A stretch of 64,000 nucleotides of DNA from Pseudoscleropodium purum (Eukaryota > Streptophyta > Bryopsida > Hypnales > Brachytheciaceae), in NCBI GenBank assembly GCA_963969395.1, contig OZ017795.1, positions 62,001 through 126,000 of the forward strand, in the 5' to 3' direction. The notes below the pieces were generated by a model. That model was given only the letters and a program-made list of their open reading frames with translations. It had not been told where the DNA came from and searched no databases. Below, one piece after another: positions 1 to 9,659 of the stretch (the first letter of the stretch is position 1; each line of letters starts with the position of its first letter). Position numbers and translations under genes: made by a program.

Positions 1-607
1 GTGTTTACTAGATGTCACAAGGAAAACCTGACATACAATTCTGTCCAAAAAATGTCTCTGGCTGCTAATTTAGAACATTTCAAACAAGATATAATTGGGA
101 GTTTAATGGGTAGACACAATTTTATAACAATTTTTTTAACATATTCTGTGTCAGATTTACCTTGAAACAGCTCGTTTTTTCTTGCTTAGTCTATGAAATT
201 CCTGTACTTGCGCATCGCAACCTCTGCCTAAACCATAAGCCCGAACCTCGGCTCCAAGTCTTTCCACCTTGTTCCTGAGCTCCGATCTTGAAGAAGACCC
301 TAAACCAAAGAAGCTCCAGTCCTGAAGAAGCTGCAACCCCGAAGAAGCTCCTCCTCCATCGCCTATTCCTTCCCTCTCTAAAGCCTACATTGGAGACTTC
401 CTTCAATCGATGAGACTCTCACCACCCTGAACCCTAAAACCAAGTCATAGAACAACAAAAATAGAGCTTAATTCATTTATGAAATTGAACCCCTAAACCA
501 ATTCAGAAATTTCGCAACAAACAATCAAGATACCAAGCGAGTCAAATGAGTTTTTCAGTCGGTTAAAAAAAAGGACAAGACAGGAAGCCACAACACCCCA
601 AAAACAA
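1..607. other. no gene recognised
   Basis: This stretch has no convincing coding sequence. The short minus-strand open frame at 191-406 has low-complexity arginine- and serine-rich composition and no recognisable domain. Several AACCCTA-like words occur at about 250-500, but they are not a telomere array. Confidence 0.4.
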
Positions 608-1336
608 GTGATTGAATATTATACCTGGAGATGTACTATACCTGGAGATGCAATGACAATTGGCCTCGGCTTCAAAACACAGGGCTGGACACAGGAAAAG
701 ATCAGCAAACTTCATGCATTCATCTGGCAGAAAGCGAGACCCAGGAAGATCAATGGCTTCCTATGGGCCCTCACGAACAAGACTCTCGCTCCAGGCGACT
801 GGCTAATCAAAATCGGCCTCCCAGGTATTCACTGCACTCTGTGTAATCACCAAATCCCTGAAACGCTGGAGCATCTCTTCTACACTTGCACTCTCGCATC
901 GGAATGTTGGAGCAGAATTGCAAACTTGTCTCGTAGCAATCAATTCCCGTTCTTCCCCTCATGGGAAATCACACAGCATGGATACTATAATGCTGTGAAT
1001 TCCAAACACTTCGAGATTTACAGCTTCCAGCCTTGGGATTTCCTCCGAGCTTTTACACTTTGGTTCCTCTGGAAAGAACGATGCGAATGTATTTTTAGGA
1101 ATGGCAAATCCTCCACGGAGTCAGTGTTAGCTCGAGCTTGGACTGCCACTGTTCAGAGTAGTATAGCAGTTTGGAGAGACATCAGTGAGGTTAAACACTC
1201 AGTAGATACTAGATCTGATCTTAGGACTAGATTTCAGTGCATATGGTGCTTTCCTGGCAGTTATTTCTGTAGTTGGACGTTAGGCAAACCGGCATGGCAT
1301 TTTAAGCCTCCGGAAATGTTAATTCCCCGCATGTAA
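608..1336 (+). pseudogene. LINE ORF2 C-terminal fragment (zf-RVT domain)
   Basis: This is the C-terminal end of a plant LINE (non-LTR retrotransposon) ORF2 protein. The frame contains the reverse-transcriptase zinc-binding region: a FIWQKARPRKINGFLWAL stretch, then a CxxC pair (CTLC) and an HLFYTC segment giving the usual C-C-H-C ligands, about residues 48-100. A WFLWKERCECIFRNGKSS block follows near residues 152-169, as is usual in this family. The frame opens on GTG at 608, so the true start is not here. The endonuclease and the reverse-transcriptase catalytic core are absent upstream, so the copy is 5'-truncated, as is usual for LINEs. The following bases to about 1400 (C-run, then TTGTTTTTGCCCTCGGGC) look like a LINE 3' UTR. 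It is certainly not functional alone. Confidence 0.75.
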
Positions 1337-1767
1337 TTGATGGGCATGCTTTTGTGTCTGGGGTTGCCCCCCCTTGTTTTTGCCCTCGGGCTTTTCGACA
1401 ATTGGCCTCGGTGTCTCCTTCACCAAGACTCCCGTCGCCCATCAAAGTGCGCAGCTTCGAACCAAGACTCCCGCAGCAGCAAGTGAAGTAGATCTTATTC
1501 ACTGCTCCTACAAATCTCTCCGAAGAAGCTTCAGTTCGGAGCATTTGGACCCGGAAACCCTAAATCCAGAACCCCAATACAAGTGGCGCTCGACGTCTGC
1601 CTCACGCACACATCCCAATCGTCTAGCAAGAAAGGCAACCACGCGATCACTCCAGCTGACCGACAATTCACTCGTCGAACCACCGAACCAGCGAACCACC
1701 GGACGCGGTAACGACAAAGCAGGGCATCTGTCTAGGAATCACAAATCAGGTGTTGGTCTTAAACCAT
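1337..1767. other. GC-rich spacer, probable LINE 3' UTR then unassigned
   Basis: The first about 60 bases look like a LINE 3' untranslated region. The remainder is GC-richer than the surroundings. It has open frames on both strands with no recognisable domain, and it leads directly into the 72-bp minisatellite. Confidence 0.35.
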
Positions 1768-2640
1768 TCCACCCTAAGGCACGCCGCGACTCCAAGATCC
1801 CTCAGCTAGCATCGCGGCCACCCCACTGCGTGACCAACTCTCCCCCTAAGGCAGCGTCGCGCCGCACCTGCTGCGTGACGAGTCACGATATTTTCCAAAG
1901 TGACGCGCGCTGACTGGTCTTGGTTCCACCCTAAGGCACGCCGCGACTCCACGATCCCTCAGCCAGCGTCGCGGCCACCCCACTGCGTGACGAACTCTCC
2001 CCCTAAGGCATGCCGCGACTCCACAATCCCTCAGCCAACGTCGCGGCCACCCTACTGCGTGACGAACTCTCCCCCTAAGGCACGCCGCGACTCTACGATC
2101 CCTCAGCCAACGTCGCGGCCACCCCACTGCGTGACGAACTCTCCCTCTAAGGCACACCGCGACTCCACGATCCCTCAGCCAGCATCGCAGCCACCCCACT
2201 GTGTGACGAACTCTCCCCCTAAGGTACGCCGCGACTCCACGATCCCTCAGCCAGCATCGCGGCCACCCCACTGCGTGACGAACTCTCCCCCTAAGGCACG
2301 CCGCGACTCCACGATCCCTCAGCCAACATCGCGGCCACCCCACTACGTGACGAACTCTCCCCCTAAGGCACGCCGCGACTCCACGATTCCTCAGCCAGCG
2401 TCGCGCCGCACCCGTTGCGTGCCGAACTCTCCCCCTGCGTGCCAAACTCTGCGTGACGAACTCTCCCCCTAAGCCAACGTCGCGCCGCACCCGCTGCGTG
2501 CCGAACTCTCCCCCTGCGTGACGAACTCTGCGTGACGAACTCTCCCCCGAAGGCAGCGTCGCGCCGCACCCGCTGTGTCCCGAACTCTCCCCCTGCGTGA
2601 CGAACTCTCCCCTAAGGCAGCGTCGCGCTGCACCCTAAAC
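1768..2640. repeat. 72-bp GC-rich minisatellite
   Basis: A tandem repeat with a 72-bp unit; the word CCGCGACTCC recurs at 72-bp spacing (for example about 1941 and 2013). Seven regular units run from about 1930 to 2430. A variant unit lies upstream, and shorter, rearranged pieces (GCGTGACGAACTCTCCCCC and GCGTCGCGCCGCACC) follow to about 2640. Because 72 is a multiple of 3, long open frames appear on both strands (1900-2472 plus, 1846-2490 minus). Their 24-residue periodic peptides are artefacts of the array. CG dinucleotides are frequent. Confidence 0.9.
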
Positions 2641-3395
2641 CCTAAGGCAGAAATCCTAGCGGAGATTACGCCGTTGGCGTTACCCGACATCAGGGGGCAC
2701 GTCGACACGCCTAGATCAGTCGAGCATCATGATCTTTGCGGGCGACGTCCAGGCGCGTATGTTCCCTTTCCCGTCAATGACGGTGGATGGGCGGATGTTG
2801 AGGTTTGGATTCCAGCTTTGTTGTTTATGTTTTCCAGTTTACATTTTTGAGGTCTTCAACGTCTTGAAAGGACCTGAGCATGGGATAGGAATTTTGCTTT
2901 TCTGATGCATTTAGAGTTGTAATTAATTAGCAGAGTTTGATTTTTATGCTGTTCAGTTTCAATTTGGATTCCAACTTGTTATTTATATTTTTGAGGTTCT
3001 TTGTCGTCAAGGTCTCTATGACTCTTCACAGAGCCTAGACACGGTGATAAGAATTATGCTTATGATGCATTTAGAGCATTCGACAATGAGTTGAGTTTGA
3101 TATTATTTTTGCCAGTTCTAGCCGGTGGTGCTCACTTTTTCCGGATGATTGGATTGGATTCCATCTTGTTGGCTGTGAATTATTTGGAATTTCGATATTC
3201 TATGTCTCCGAATTTTTTTCGATTCTGAAAGGGTCCAGACATGGTGGTAAATAGTGATCATTATGCATACCGTAATTATGGAATAGCACACAACTAGCAA
3301 TGTTTGGTTTTCATGTTGAGTTTCTTCTAGTGGTACTCAATTTTTTTGAAATTCTTGTTTTTTTGTTGCTGTGCAAGTGACTGGTATGCAAGCAG
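2641..3395 (+). other. no recognised exon; possible 5' region of the BPI-like gene
   Basis: This lies between the minisatellite and the first recognisable BPI-like exon. It becomes AT-rich from about 2850, with T-rich intron-like sequence. I could not find the exons that would encode the N-terminal part of a BPI/LBP-like protein (signal peptide and first half of the N-terminal barrel). Confidence 0.3.
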
Positions 3396-3516
3396 GTGTG
3401 ACGTTTACTCTTACAACGGGGAACGGGACGCTAATTTGGACAGTCGTTGAGTGTGGAACTTACATTGATGATATTGCAATTGAATTGAGTGGAGGTGGAT
3501 CATGGCTTTATCAATG
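3396..3516 (+). CDS. BPI-like exon A
   Basis: Reads about 40 residues in the frame beginning GTG ACG at 3398 (VTFTLTTGNGTLIW... ending GGGSWLYQ). It resembles the part of plant BPI/LBP proteins that ends the N-terminal barrel strand before the helix after SWL. A CAG acceptor ends at 3395 and a GTAAGT donor follows at 3517. The start is uncertain by about 20 bases because another AG lies at about 3377. Confidence 0.55.
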
Positions 3517-4106
3517 GTAAGTGCTGGTGCTCACCTCTTTGTTTATGTAAAGTGCAAAGGTTGTGTTAGATCTTCCAAGCTAGAATGCCGATTTGGTAGT
3601 GTACCCGTTTGACTTGGACTGTGTGTTGTAACTTTAAATTCAGAATCAGAATGATTGACTCATTACTGATTAGCTGGGAGATGTTCAGAAAATTTTCATA
3701 TTTTCAGTTAGCTTGTTACGATAATCTCTTATCACTTGTTTGTACTGATGGAGTCCCTCGGTAGGAAACTCAAGCACTATGGAGAGCTGCTAGATTTACC
3801 CTAGGGATTGACGTTAATGAGCCTACTGAGTAGGTAGGATGTTCGTTGGATTTTAGGATAGTCAGTAGACTAAGGTAATACCGTATTATTTCAACCCTCT
3901 CCTGTTGCTTTCATCGCCACATGGCGCATAGCAATTGGAAAAGAGGATGGTTTAGAGTCATAACTTCATCCTCTGATGAGCTCGCAAAGACTCGTCGATC
4001 TTCAAGATCTGGCGGTCCTGGTTTATTCTTGAGGAGAGGGTTACTTCTGTCGAGCTCTTGACTGGTTATCTTGTTCATAATTAACTTATAGAGCTCTTGT
4101 ATGCAG

Positions 4107-4355
4107 AATGGTTTTCTGGAGTGGCTAGTGGATGAGCTTCCGCAAGAGTCATGGTTAAATACTCACTTTTGGCGGTGGCTCATACCCCAATTGTACAAGA
4201 AATACCCAAACATGGATATGGTATTGGACTTTGCTTGCTCAACAGCACCCACCATTCAGCTTCAAACCGATGGTGCCACGGTGAATGCTGCTGCTGAATT
4301 GACTTTGATGGTGAAAACGGATGGACAGAATTTGCCTGTTGCTTGCATATCTTTG
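4107..4355 (+). CDS. BPI-like exon B
   Basis: Reads 83 residues, from NGFLEWLVDELP through IPQLYKKYPNMDM to VACISL. This is the segment opening the C-terminal BPI domain. The acceptor ATGCAG ends at 4106 and the donor GTGAGT begins at 4356. The exon starts and ends in phase 0 as read here. This does not fit the phase of exon A, so an exon is missing or lost between them. Confidence 0.7.
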
Positions 4356-4650
4356 GTGAGTTTCCATGTAAAGAAAGTAGATTTTGTTTTTTCTTAGCAG
4401 CAGATGCGACTTCACATGCCCTATGCATTTCCCTGGAAAATTCGTTACACTTGGATGTGACTTTTGAAGGTGCACATTAAGTGTAAATTCCTATTATACT
4501 GTTTTTTTAAAGATTATCGTCAAAGTTATTGATGGTGGGCTTAGATGACCGTCTAGCTCCCTCTGGCTTTAATTACCATGTTAGATGCAAATGGACGTAA
4601 TATTGAAAGTTGTATAGGAATAATGTAGAAAACAGTGCACATGGCTTTTT

Positions 4651-4655
4651 ATACT
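4651..4655. repeat. target-site duplication ATACT (left)
   Basis: Five bases repeated exactly at 7950-7954 on the other side of the insertion. Confidence 0.85.
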
Positions 4656-4928
4656 TGTCGCAGCTTAAAATTTTGATTTTCTTAGTATACACCAAAATAG
4701 GAACGGAAACTAGTCATTAGGGAACCGGATCCGATAAGGTGGAGAAGGAAAACTCAAAATTAGCACGGAATGTGAAGTAGTGGGCCTCTTGGATCTAATC
4801 CGGTCAGGAGTAACTAACGACGGAAACGGAATGTAACACGGATTAGGTCTAGGACCGGATTATGATGATGAACCGGATTATGATGGTAAACCAAATTTAT
4901 GATGACAAACCGGAAAGGGTCCAGGGAC

Positions 4929-4936
4929 TATAAAAG
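4929..4936 (+). promoter_or_regulatory. TATA-like box upstream of the embedded ORF, copy 1
   Basis: TATAAAAG lies about 175 bases before the ATG at 5111. It is kept in copy 2 at about 53985-53992 on the other strand. It could drive transcription of the embedded ORF, separately from the second TATA-like box near 6920. Confidence 0.45.
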
Positions 4937-5110
4937 GAGGAGCTTTCACTGTTGCACCCCCTTTTAGAAACTCGACCTTGAGCGTGCGCGGTTGAGTTTT
5001 TGGCGTTTGTGCGTTTGTGTTCTGTTCGTTTTGATTCCGGTTGAGATCGGAGAGAGAACGTGAGGAACGGGACATGCGGCTAGGAGAGAGTGAGATAGAT
5101 TGGAGAGGGA

Positions 5111-6693
5111 ATGCCGCCGCTACGTAGGTCGAGACAAGCGAGTCCCTTTGGAGGCGAGGTGAAGCTCCGGAAAGTCATTCCGGTTATTCCCTCCACAGAG
5201 CCGGAAAAGTCTCAACTCATGGAGGATCTCAAATCCATGGGTTGCCTCGGGTTTGCCGAGAAACCCTGGGGTTTTAGGGAGGAGAGAATGGTCAAGGAGC
5301 TCCTCGGAAAGATGTCCAACCAGTTTGACAACACCATGAGAGGAACTCCCGTCAGCTGGAACGAGGGAATGTGGAGAGGGGTTCACGGTTTCCGGGCAGG
5401 AGGTTTAGGGATGGCGAACCGGAAGGATGAGTTTGTCCGAGAGAAGTTCCAGGGGGCTGTCAACCCGAAGGACGGATACGCGGTCGAGGATTGCGTGGAT
5501 GACCGACACCGTCGGCTCCTACAATTCCTGGTTCCGGTTCTTCACCCGGAAAAGCCGACCAGGGTGACGATCACCCTCGGCAACACCATTTTCGGTGCCC
5601 TCAGTGGTACCCGGAAAGTGGACTGGCACGGATCATTTCCGATCTCGTGGCCCAGCTCGTTAGTAGGGTTGGGAAGAAAAGGGCCACTCCAGTGTGCCCT
5701 TACCTCTTCCACCTTTATCGAGAACACCAAGTCCTCACCGACACGGAGGAGAAGGTGTGGAAGACTCAGGAAATCCTCCTGAAGTATGGGGAGTCGGAAA
5801 CGGATGACGAGGCCGAATCCGATTCCGGGTCAGAACGGGAGTCAAGCGAGGAAGAGGAGGAGCCGATGCCGCCCATCAAGCGACAGAAGTTGACGACTCC
5901 ACACAAGCGCGGGACGCCTCCCGGTCAAGACAGACCGGCCCCGGAAGAGAAACCGGAAGCCGAGAAGACCGTTTCTGGGGGAGACCCGGAAATGCAAGAT
6001 CCGTTCAACGGTCTGATCAACGTCCTCTGCAACATCAAGGCGGATTGGGAGGTCAAGCACAGGACGCTTGTGGCGATCGGAACGTTGGTAGGTGTGCCAC
6101 CGGACAGCAAGTTGGCGGAACAGGTGGCGGAGTGCATCACCAATCCGGAAGAGACCCGGAAGCAGGAAGCAGAGATCCGCCGGTTGCAGGAGGAGGTGGA
6201 TAACCTGAAGGCAACTCTTTTTGCCTATCGGGAAGACATGACGGCCGCCCGGGAGATGGCGGAGGAGACTCGGAAGATAGCCGAGCAGACCAAGGCGGTC
6301 CTGGGAGAGACCGGAACGGCCGCCGCCAAAGCGAAGCTCTTCGACGAGAAGATCCACGAAGAGAAGAAACTATCCGGTTCCCGGATGGTCCGGATTCTCG
6401 CCGACTTCGCTGAACAGGTGGAGACGGCAATGGTGGAGGGGCGGAAGGCTACGGACCGGATCGAGGAAAGCAGCCGGAAGCTGACTGGAGCGACGTGCGA
6501 CAAAGGGATTCATCTTTCGGATATCTCGCTACCGGATCTTTTTCGGGACGCGACTATTGCGAAGGATAGGAAGGATTGGACTCCTGAGTCCAAGAAGTCT
6601 GCACGGACTGGGACTCCGGGCACGAGACCGGATATCACCATCGACCTGGAGTCTCCATCCGGATTTAATCCTGCGGAGGAGGAACGGGTCTGA
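5111..6693 (+). pseudogene. LTR-embedded ORF, frameshifted copy
   Basis: Starts at ATG 5111 (MPPLRRSRQASPFGGEVKL) and matches the intact 552-codon ORF of copy 2. One G is missing near 5626, which shifts the frame; the second half continues in another frame to a stop at 6691-6693. That stop is earlier than in copy 2, because of substitutions. The regions are a basic N-terminus, a conserved block of about 180 residues with DDRHRRLLQFLVPVLHPEKPT, an acidic serine-rich linker with a basic PIKRQK motif, then a long charged heptad-like region that looks like a coiled coil. No zinc knuckle, protease, reverse transcriptase or integrase motif is visible. Function unknown. Confidence 0.75.
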
Positions 6694-6919
6694 AATTTGA
6701 GTGAAGTCTTCGAGGAGCTAGTCCCGGAGATCGGAAGCCCGACAATAGGATCTAGAGTTGTAGGGTAGATAGGATTTTTGATTTCAGTTAGGAGTAGGAG
6801 CGGATCCGGATCCAGATCCGGCTCAACAGTATTAGGTTAGCCGGAAGTTAGAATAGGATGGCGGCGGACCCCCACGGGTTTTCCGCTCCTTTTTGTGCTT
6901 TTAGGGTTTTTATCCTTTG

Positions 6920-6928
6920 TATATAAAT
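6920..6928 (+). promoter_or_regulatory. second TATA-like box, possible LTR core promoter
   Basis: TATATAAAT lies after the ORF and about 1 kb before the right end. If the element is an LTR, this would be the core promoter that sets the U3/R border near 6950. The 552-codon ORF would then lie inside U3. Confidence 0.35.
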
Positions 6929-8080
6929 CGGTTCCTGAGATGGGGACTGGGAGTTCTTCATTTTGCAAACTTCTTGTACCTTTCTCTTCCCCTCATTGTG
7001 CGTCTCTCTCCAGTGCGACAGGATTGTATGATGTGGAGTTAGGATAGTACGAGCCGGTTTGCGAATGATTACTCCCCTTGGTGTTTCTTTTCCGATCCAA
7101 GGTGCATGTGAGTAGGTATCGAAGGGTTGGGAGTGAACTTAGTTCCTCAGCACGTCTAGAGTTTGAGATTCCGGGTGAGAAGCCGTTGTTAGGCTAGGCG
7201 GGTAGGGAGGGATTCCTTAGCTGCGCTAGAACTCCCAGGTGGGAAATCCGGTCGAGTGCCCGATCTCCTGTGAGGTCTCACCACCCGTAGGGGTAACGGA
7301 AGAACTTTAGTTGATGTTGAAACGGACGGGTGCACTTGTAACCACCTGTCTTCGCACGGATCGGAAGTAGCATCAAGGTCGTTGTAGTACGAGAGGGTCG
7401 AGTGTGGGGTCTTTGTGTGACCTACGACCCGGATTGCTATCTGGGTTGTTGTGAAGGACCAAATCGGATCCGGATTAGCTTAGGAGTTTAGGAAGTAGGA
7501 CAGTGGATCTTCAGCCACTATAAGTCACGGAAAGAGTGGTGGGCCTACCACTCTCAAAATTAAGCGGCGACCCCTCTGATGGTGAAATAGAGGCAAAACT
7601 AAACCGGATAGGATTACAAGTACAAGATGACCATCCGGACCGGATTAGTCAAGACGGATTTCCAGGATCGGAAGTTGTGAGATCCTGAGATTTGGGTTTT
7701 TGTACGGACCAGATAGTTAGTAGGACCGGAAGAAGGAGAAATCCGGTCTATAGTTATCTAGTGTGGTGGTGTTTCTGGTTCTAGATCTAGGACCGGAAAG
7801 TAAGATTGGGATACTGACTTAGCTTAACTGCTTAATAGAGCTAGATACTTCACAGGATCTCGTGGGTTCGATCTTTAGAGTCACTTAGTTATACTCTAGA
7901 GCGATTTTTGTGAGTATAATGGGGAATTGACCTGCCCTGTGCTGCGACAATACTTCAAACGAATTTGGGGCTTTAGTGATTTAGAGTTTAGAATTGAGTC
8001 TTTAAATTTGGTGTTTCAATGGTTTTGGTGTTCAAAATTCAACTGTCCATTTCCCTAATAAATGCGTTTGTGCTTGGTAG

Positions 8081-8206
8081 GCATTGTCCATGGATGCGAT
8101 TGTGGATGTCGTGGGTAACAACATCACGGCTGAAACCACGCTTAATGACCTAACCCTGGTACTGAAATGGAGCGACATTGGCAAATTTCCAGTCAACCTT
8201 CTTCAG
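8081..8206 (+). CDS. BPI-like exon C
   Basis: Reads 42 residues (ALSMDAIVDVVGNNI ... GKFPVNLLQ), a typical amphipathic strand-rich part of the C-terminal BPI domain. The acceptor GGTAG ends at 8080 and the donor GTGAGT starts at 8207. Phase 0 on both sides joins it cleanly to exons B and D. Confidence 0.72.
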
Positions 8207-8804
8207 GTGAGTCTGATACCGGTTGATACTTATCATGGAGGTTTTTCATTATGTTTTACAAGCTAATACTTCTTTCTTCCTTCTATACCTCCTCGTCAAG
8301 ACTTAAATGTATTGTAATATGTGACTTCCAACAACTTTTCGCAATTTGATGTCTGAACAAAGAAATTTAGACATGTTTGAGCTTTTTATTTCTCGATATT
8401 TGAAAGAGCATGAAATTCGTAATTGGACGAATATGAAGCTAGCTTGCTTTTGGTTTTGTAAGTTTTATTCTCATTTTTGTAGAGCCTTCCAAACAGGATG
8501 AATTCTTAGGCTGAAGAGGATGATCAGGACACACTTGTCGAAAGCATTTAGGAGTTAATTATACCAAAGTAGTATGTGAGTATTTGGGTTAGAAAGAGAC
8601 CTAAATCAAATAGATAGAAAGTCGTTTGCTTGAAGATGGATAGAATAGATCTAGTCTTTCCTTCAGCCCAAGTGCACTCAACGGCCCAAGTGCACTCAAC
8701 GGTATAAGCAGATTGTCAAGAAGCAAAATGACTTCCGATTTGCTTTGAATCTTTTTAGCAATTGTCATGTGTCTAGGGTTTCTGATAAATGGAATTGAAT
8801 GCAG

Positions 8805-9005
8805 CCGACACCGCGAACAGTGATCTCGAGAGTGGTTCTTCCGATTTTGAACAAGAAGTTGGCACATGGTTTCCCCTTGCCTGTGCTACCAACTGTGGAC
8901 CTAGAAAATGCAGACATCCGGTATGAGGAGGGCGCCATCTTCATATGCAGCGACGTGTATTATAGAGGTGGCATCTTTAAGCCACCTCTTGCTTTCCAAG
9001 TATAG
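8805..9005 (+). CDS. BPI-like terminal exon D
   Basis: Reads 66 residues plus a stop, starting PTPRTVISRVV after a TGCAG acceptor. It contains the family's NKKLAHGFPLP motif and ends ICSDVYYRGG...PLAFQV. This is the normal C-terminal end of plant BPI/LBP-like proteins, where the final strand runs ..ICSDV.. or a close variant. Confidence 0.72.
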   Translation, partial: PTPRTVISRVVLPILNKKLAHGFPLPVLPTVDLENADIRYEEGAIFICSDVYYRGGIFKPPLAFQV

Positions 9006-9490
9006 AAGTGATCTCTCTCTCTCTACTGTGCCAAAGAAGGTTGTCAGTTTGCTTGCTTGTAAACTAGAAGGTTGTGTTGTTTGTAGGTGTCTCAATTCCG
9101 GAACAGTTATTCAAGATTCGTTGTTGGTGAGATCACAGTGTTGCTGTAGAATGTTTATGGCACAAGATGATTGACCTCAGGAATAGCAGAAAAGTGAAGT
9201 TCTGTACCTCAGTGTCATCAGTGCATTGTATAATAGTCTCTTTCCACTTGGTATTCTGCTAGTGGTGGACTAGTGGTGTTCAGGGAAAGAACAAGACTCT
9301 TCATCTTTGCATTTGGGAACTTGTGCTCGGCATATACTAATTGATTAGGCCTATCTAAAGTAATTAGTTACAGCAGTGGACAAGAATGCACACGGAAGCC
9401 TTTTTTAAGGTGTTTGGATACGTTATTGACGATGTATGCTCAGGAGTCGGGATACCACTCAATCGCTCATACTAGTTTGTGGACCCCGGG
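9006..9490. other. probable 3' region of the BPI-like gene
   Basis: AT-rich sequence without a recognisable coding frame. It starts with a short CT run (about 9011-9025) and ends at the outlying minisatellite copies. It may contain the 3' UTR. Confidence 0.3.
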
Positions 9491-9504
9491 TGCAATACTG
9501 TACT

Positions 9505-9652
9505 AAGCACCCGCTGCGTGACGAACTCTCCCCCTAAGCCAGCGTCGCGCTGCACCCGCTGCGTGACGAACTCTCCCCCTAAGCCAGCGTCGCGCCGCAC
9601 CCGCTGCGTGACGAGTCACGATATTTTCCAAAGTGACGCGCGCTGACTGGTA
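9505..9652. repeat. outlying copies of the 72-bp minisatellite family
   Basis: Two to three units of GCGTGACGAACTCTCCCCC plus GCGTCGCGCCGCACC, ending in the same stretch (GAGTCACGATATTTTCCAAA, then GTGACGCGCGCTGACTGGT) that interrupts the main array near 1878-1918. This ties it to the array 7 kb away, on the other side of the BPI-like gene. Confidence 0.85.
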
Positions 9653-9659
9653 TTGGGTG

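Larger units (their letters stand above)
4656..7949 (+). mobile_element. LTR-like element copy 1 (probable solo LTR) with embedded ORF
   Basis: A 3,294-bp insertion with 9-bp inverted ends (TGTCGCAGC ... GCTGCGACA). It is flanked by a perfect 5-bp direct repeat, ATACT (4651-4655 and 7950-7954). TG..CA ends with a 5-bp duplication are the signature of LTR retrotransposon integration. No second LTR or internal pol region is present, so a solo LTR is the simplest reading. TATA-like boxes lie at about 4929-4936 (TATAAAAG) and about 6920-6928 (TATATAAAT). The word CCGGA and relatives recur throughout. The insertion lies in the intron between BPI-like exons B and C, on the same strand. A non-autonomous DNA transposon with a 5-bp duplication is the alternative. 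Confidence 0.8.
3396..9005 (+). pseudogene. BPI/LBP-like lipid-binding protein gene, partial, split by an LTR-like element
   Basis: Four exon-like blocks (3396-3516, 4107-4355, 8081-8206, 8805-9005) encode pieces of a plant BPI/LBP-family protein. Such proteins are secreted or extracellular lipid- or LPS-binding proteins with two barrel domains. The last three blocks join in phase 0, have GT/AG borders, and together cover the C-terminal domain. Recognisable pieces are LIPQLYKKYPNMDM, LNDLTLVLKWSDIGKFPVNLLQ (in two parts) and LPILNKKLAHGFPLP, then a stop at 9003-9005. Block 1 matches the end of the N-terminal half but ends in a different phase from the start of block 2. About 100 residues expected between them are missing, as is the N-terminus. 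The gene is therefore probably partial or dead, although undetected exons could rescue it. The intron 4356-8080 is mostly one 3.29-kb insertion. Confidence 0.7.

Noticed and set aside
240..500. Telomere-like AACCCTA words
   Set aside because: Scattered single words, not tandem copies.
1846..2490. Repetitive arginine-rich frame in the 72-bp array
   Set aside because: Both strands are open because the unit is 72 bp. There is no non-repeat coding sequence.
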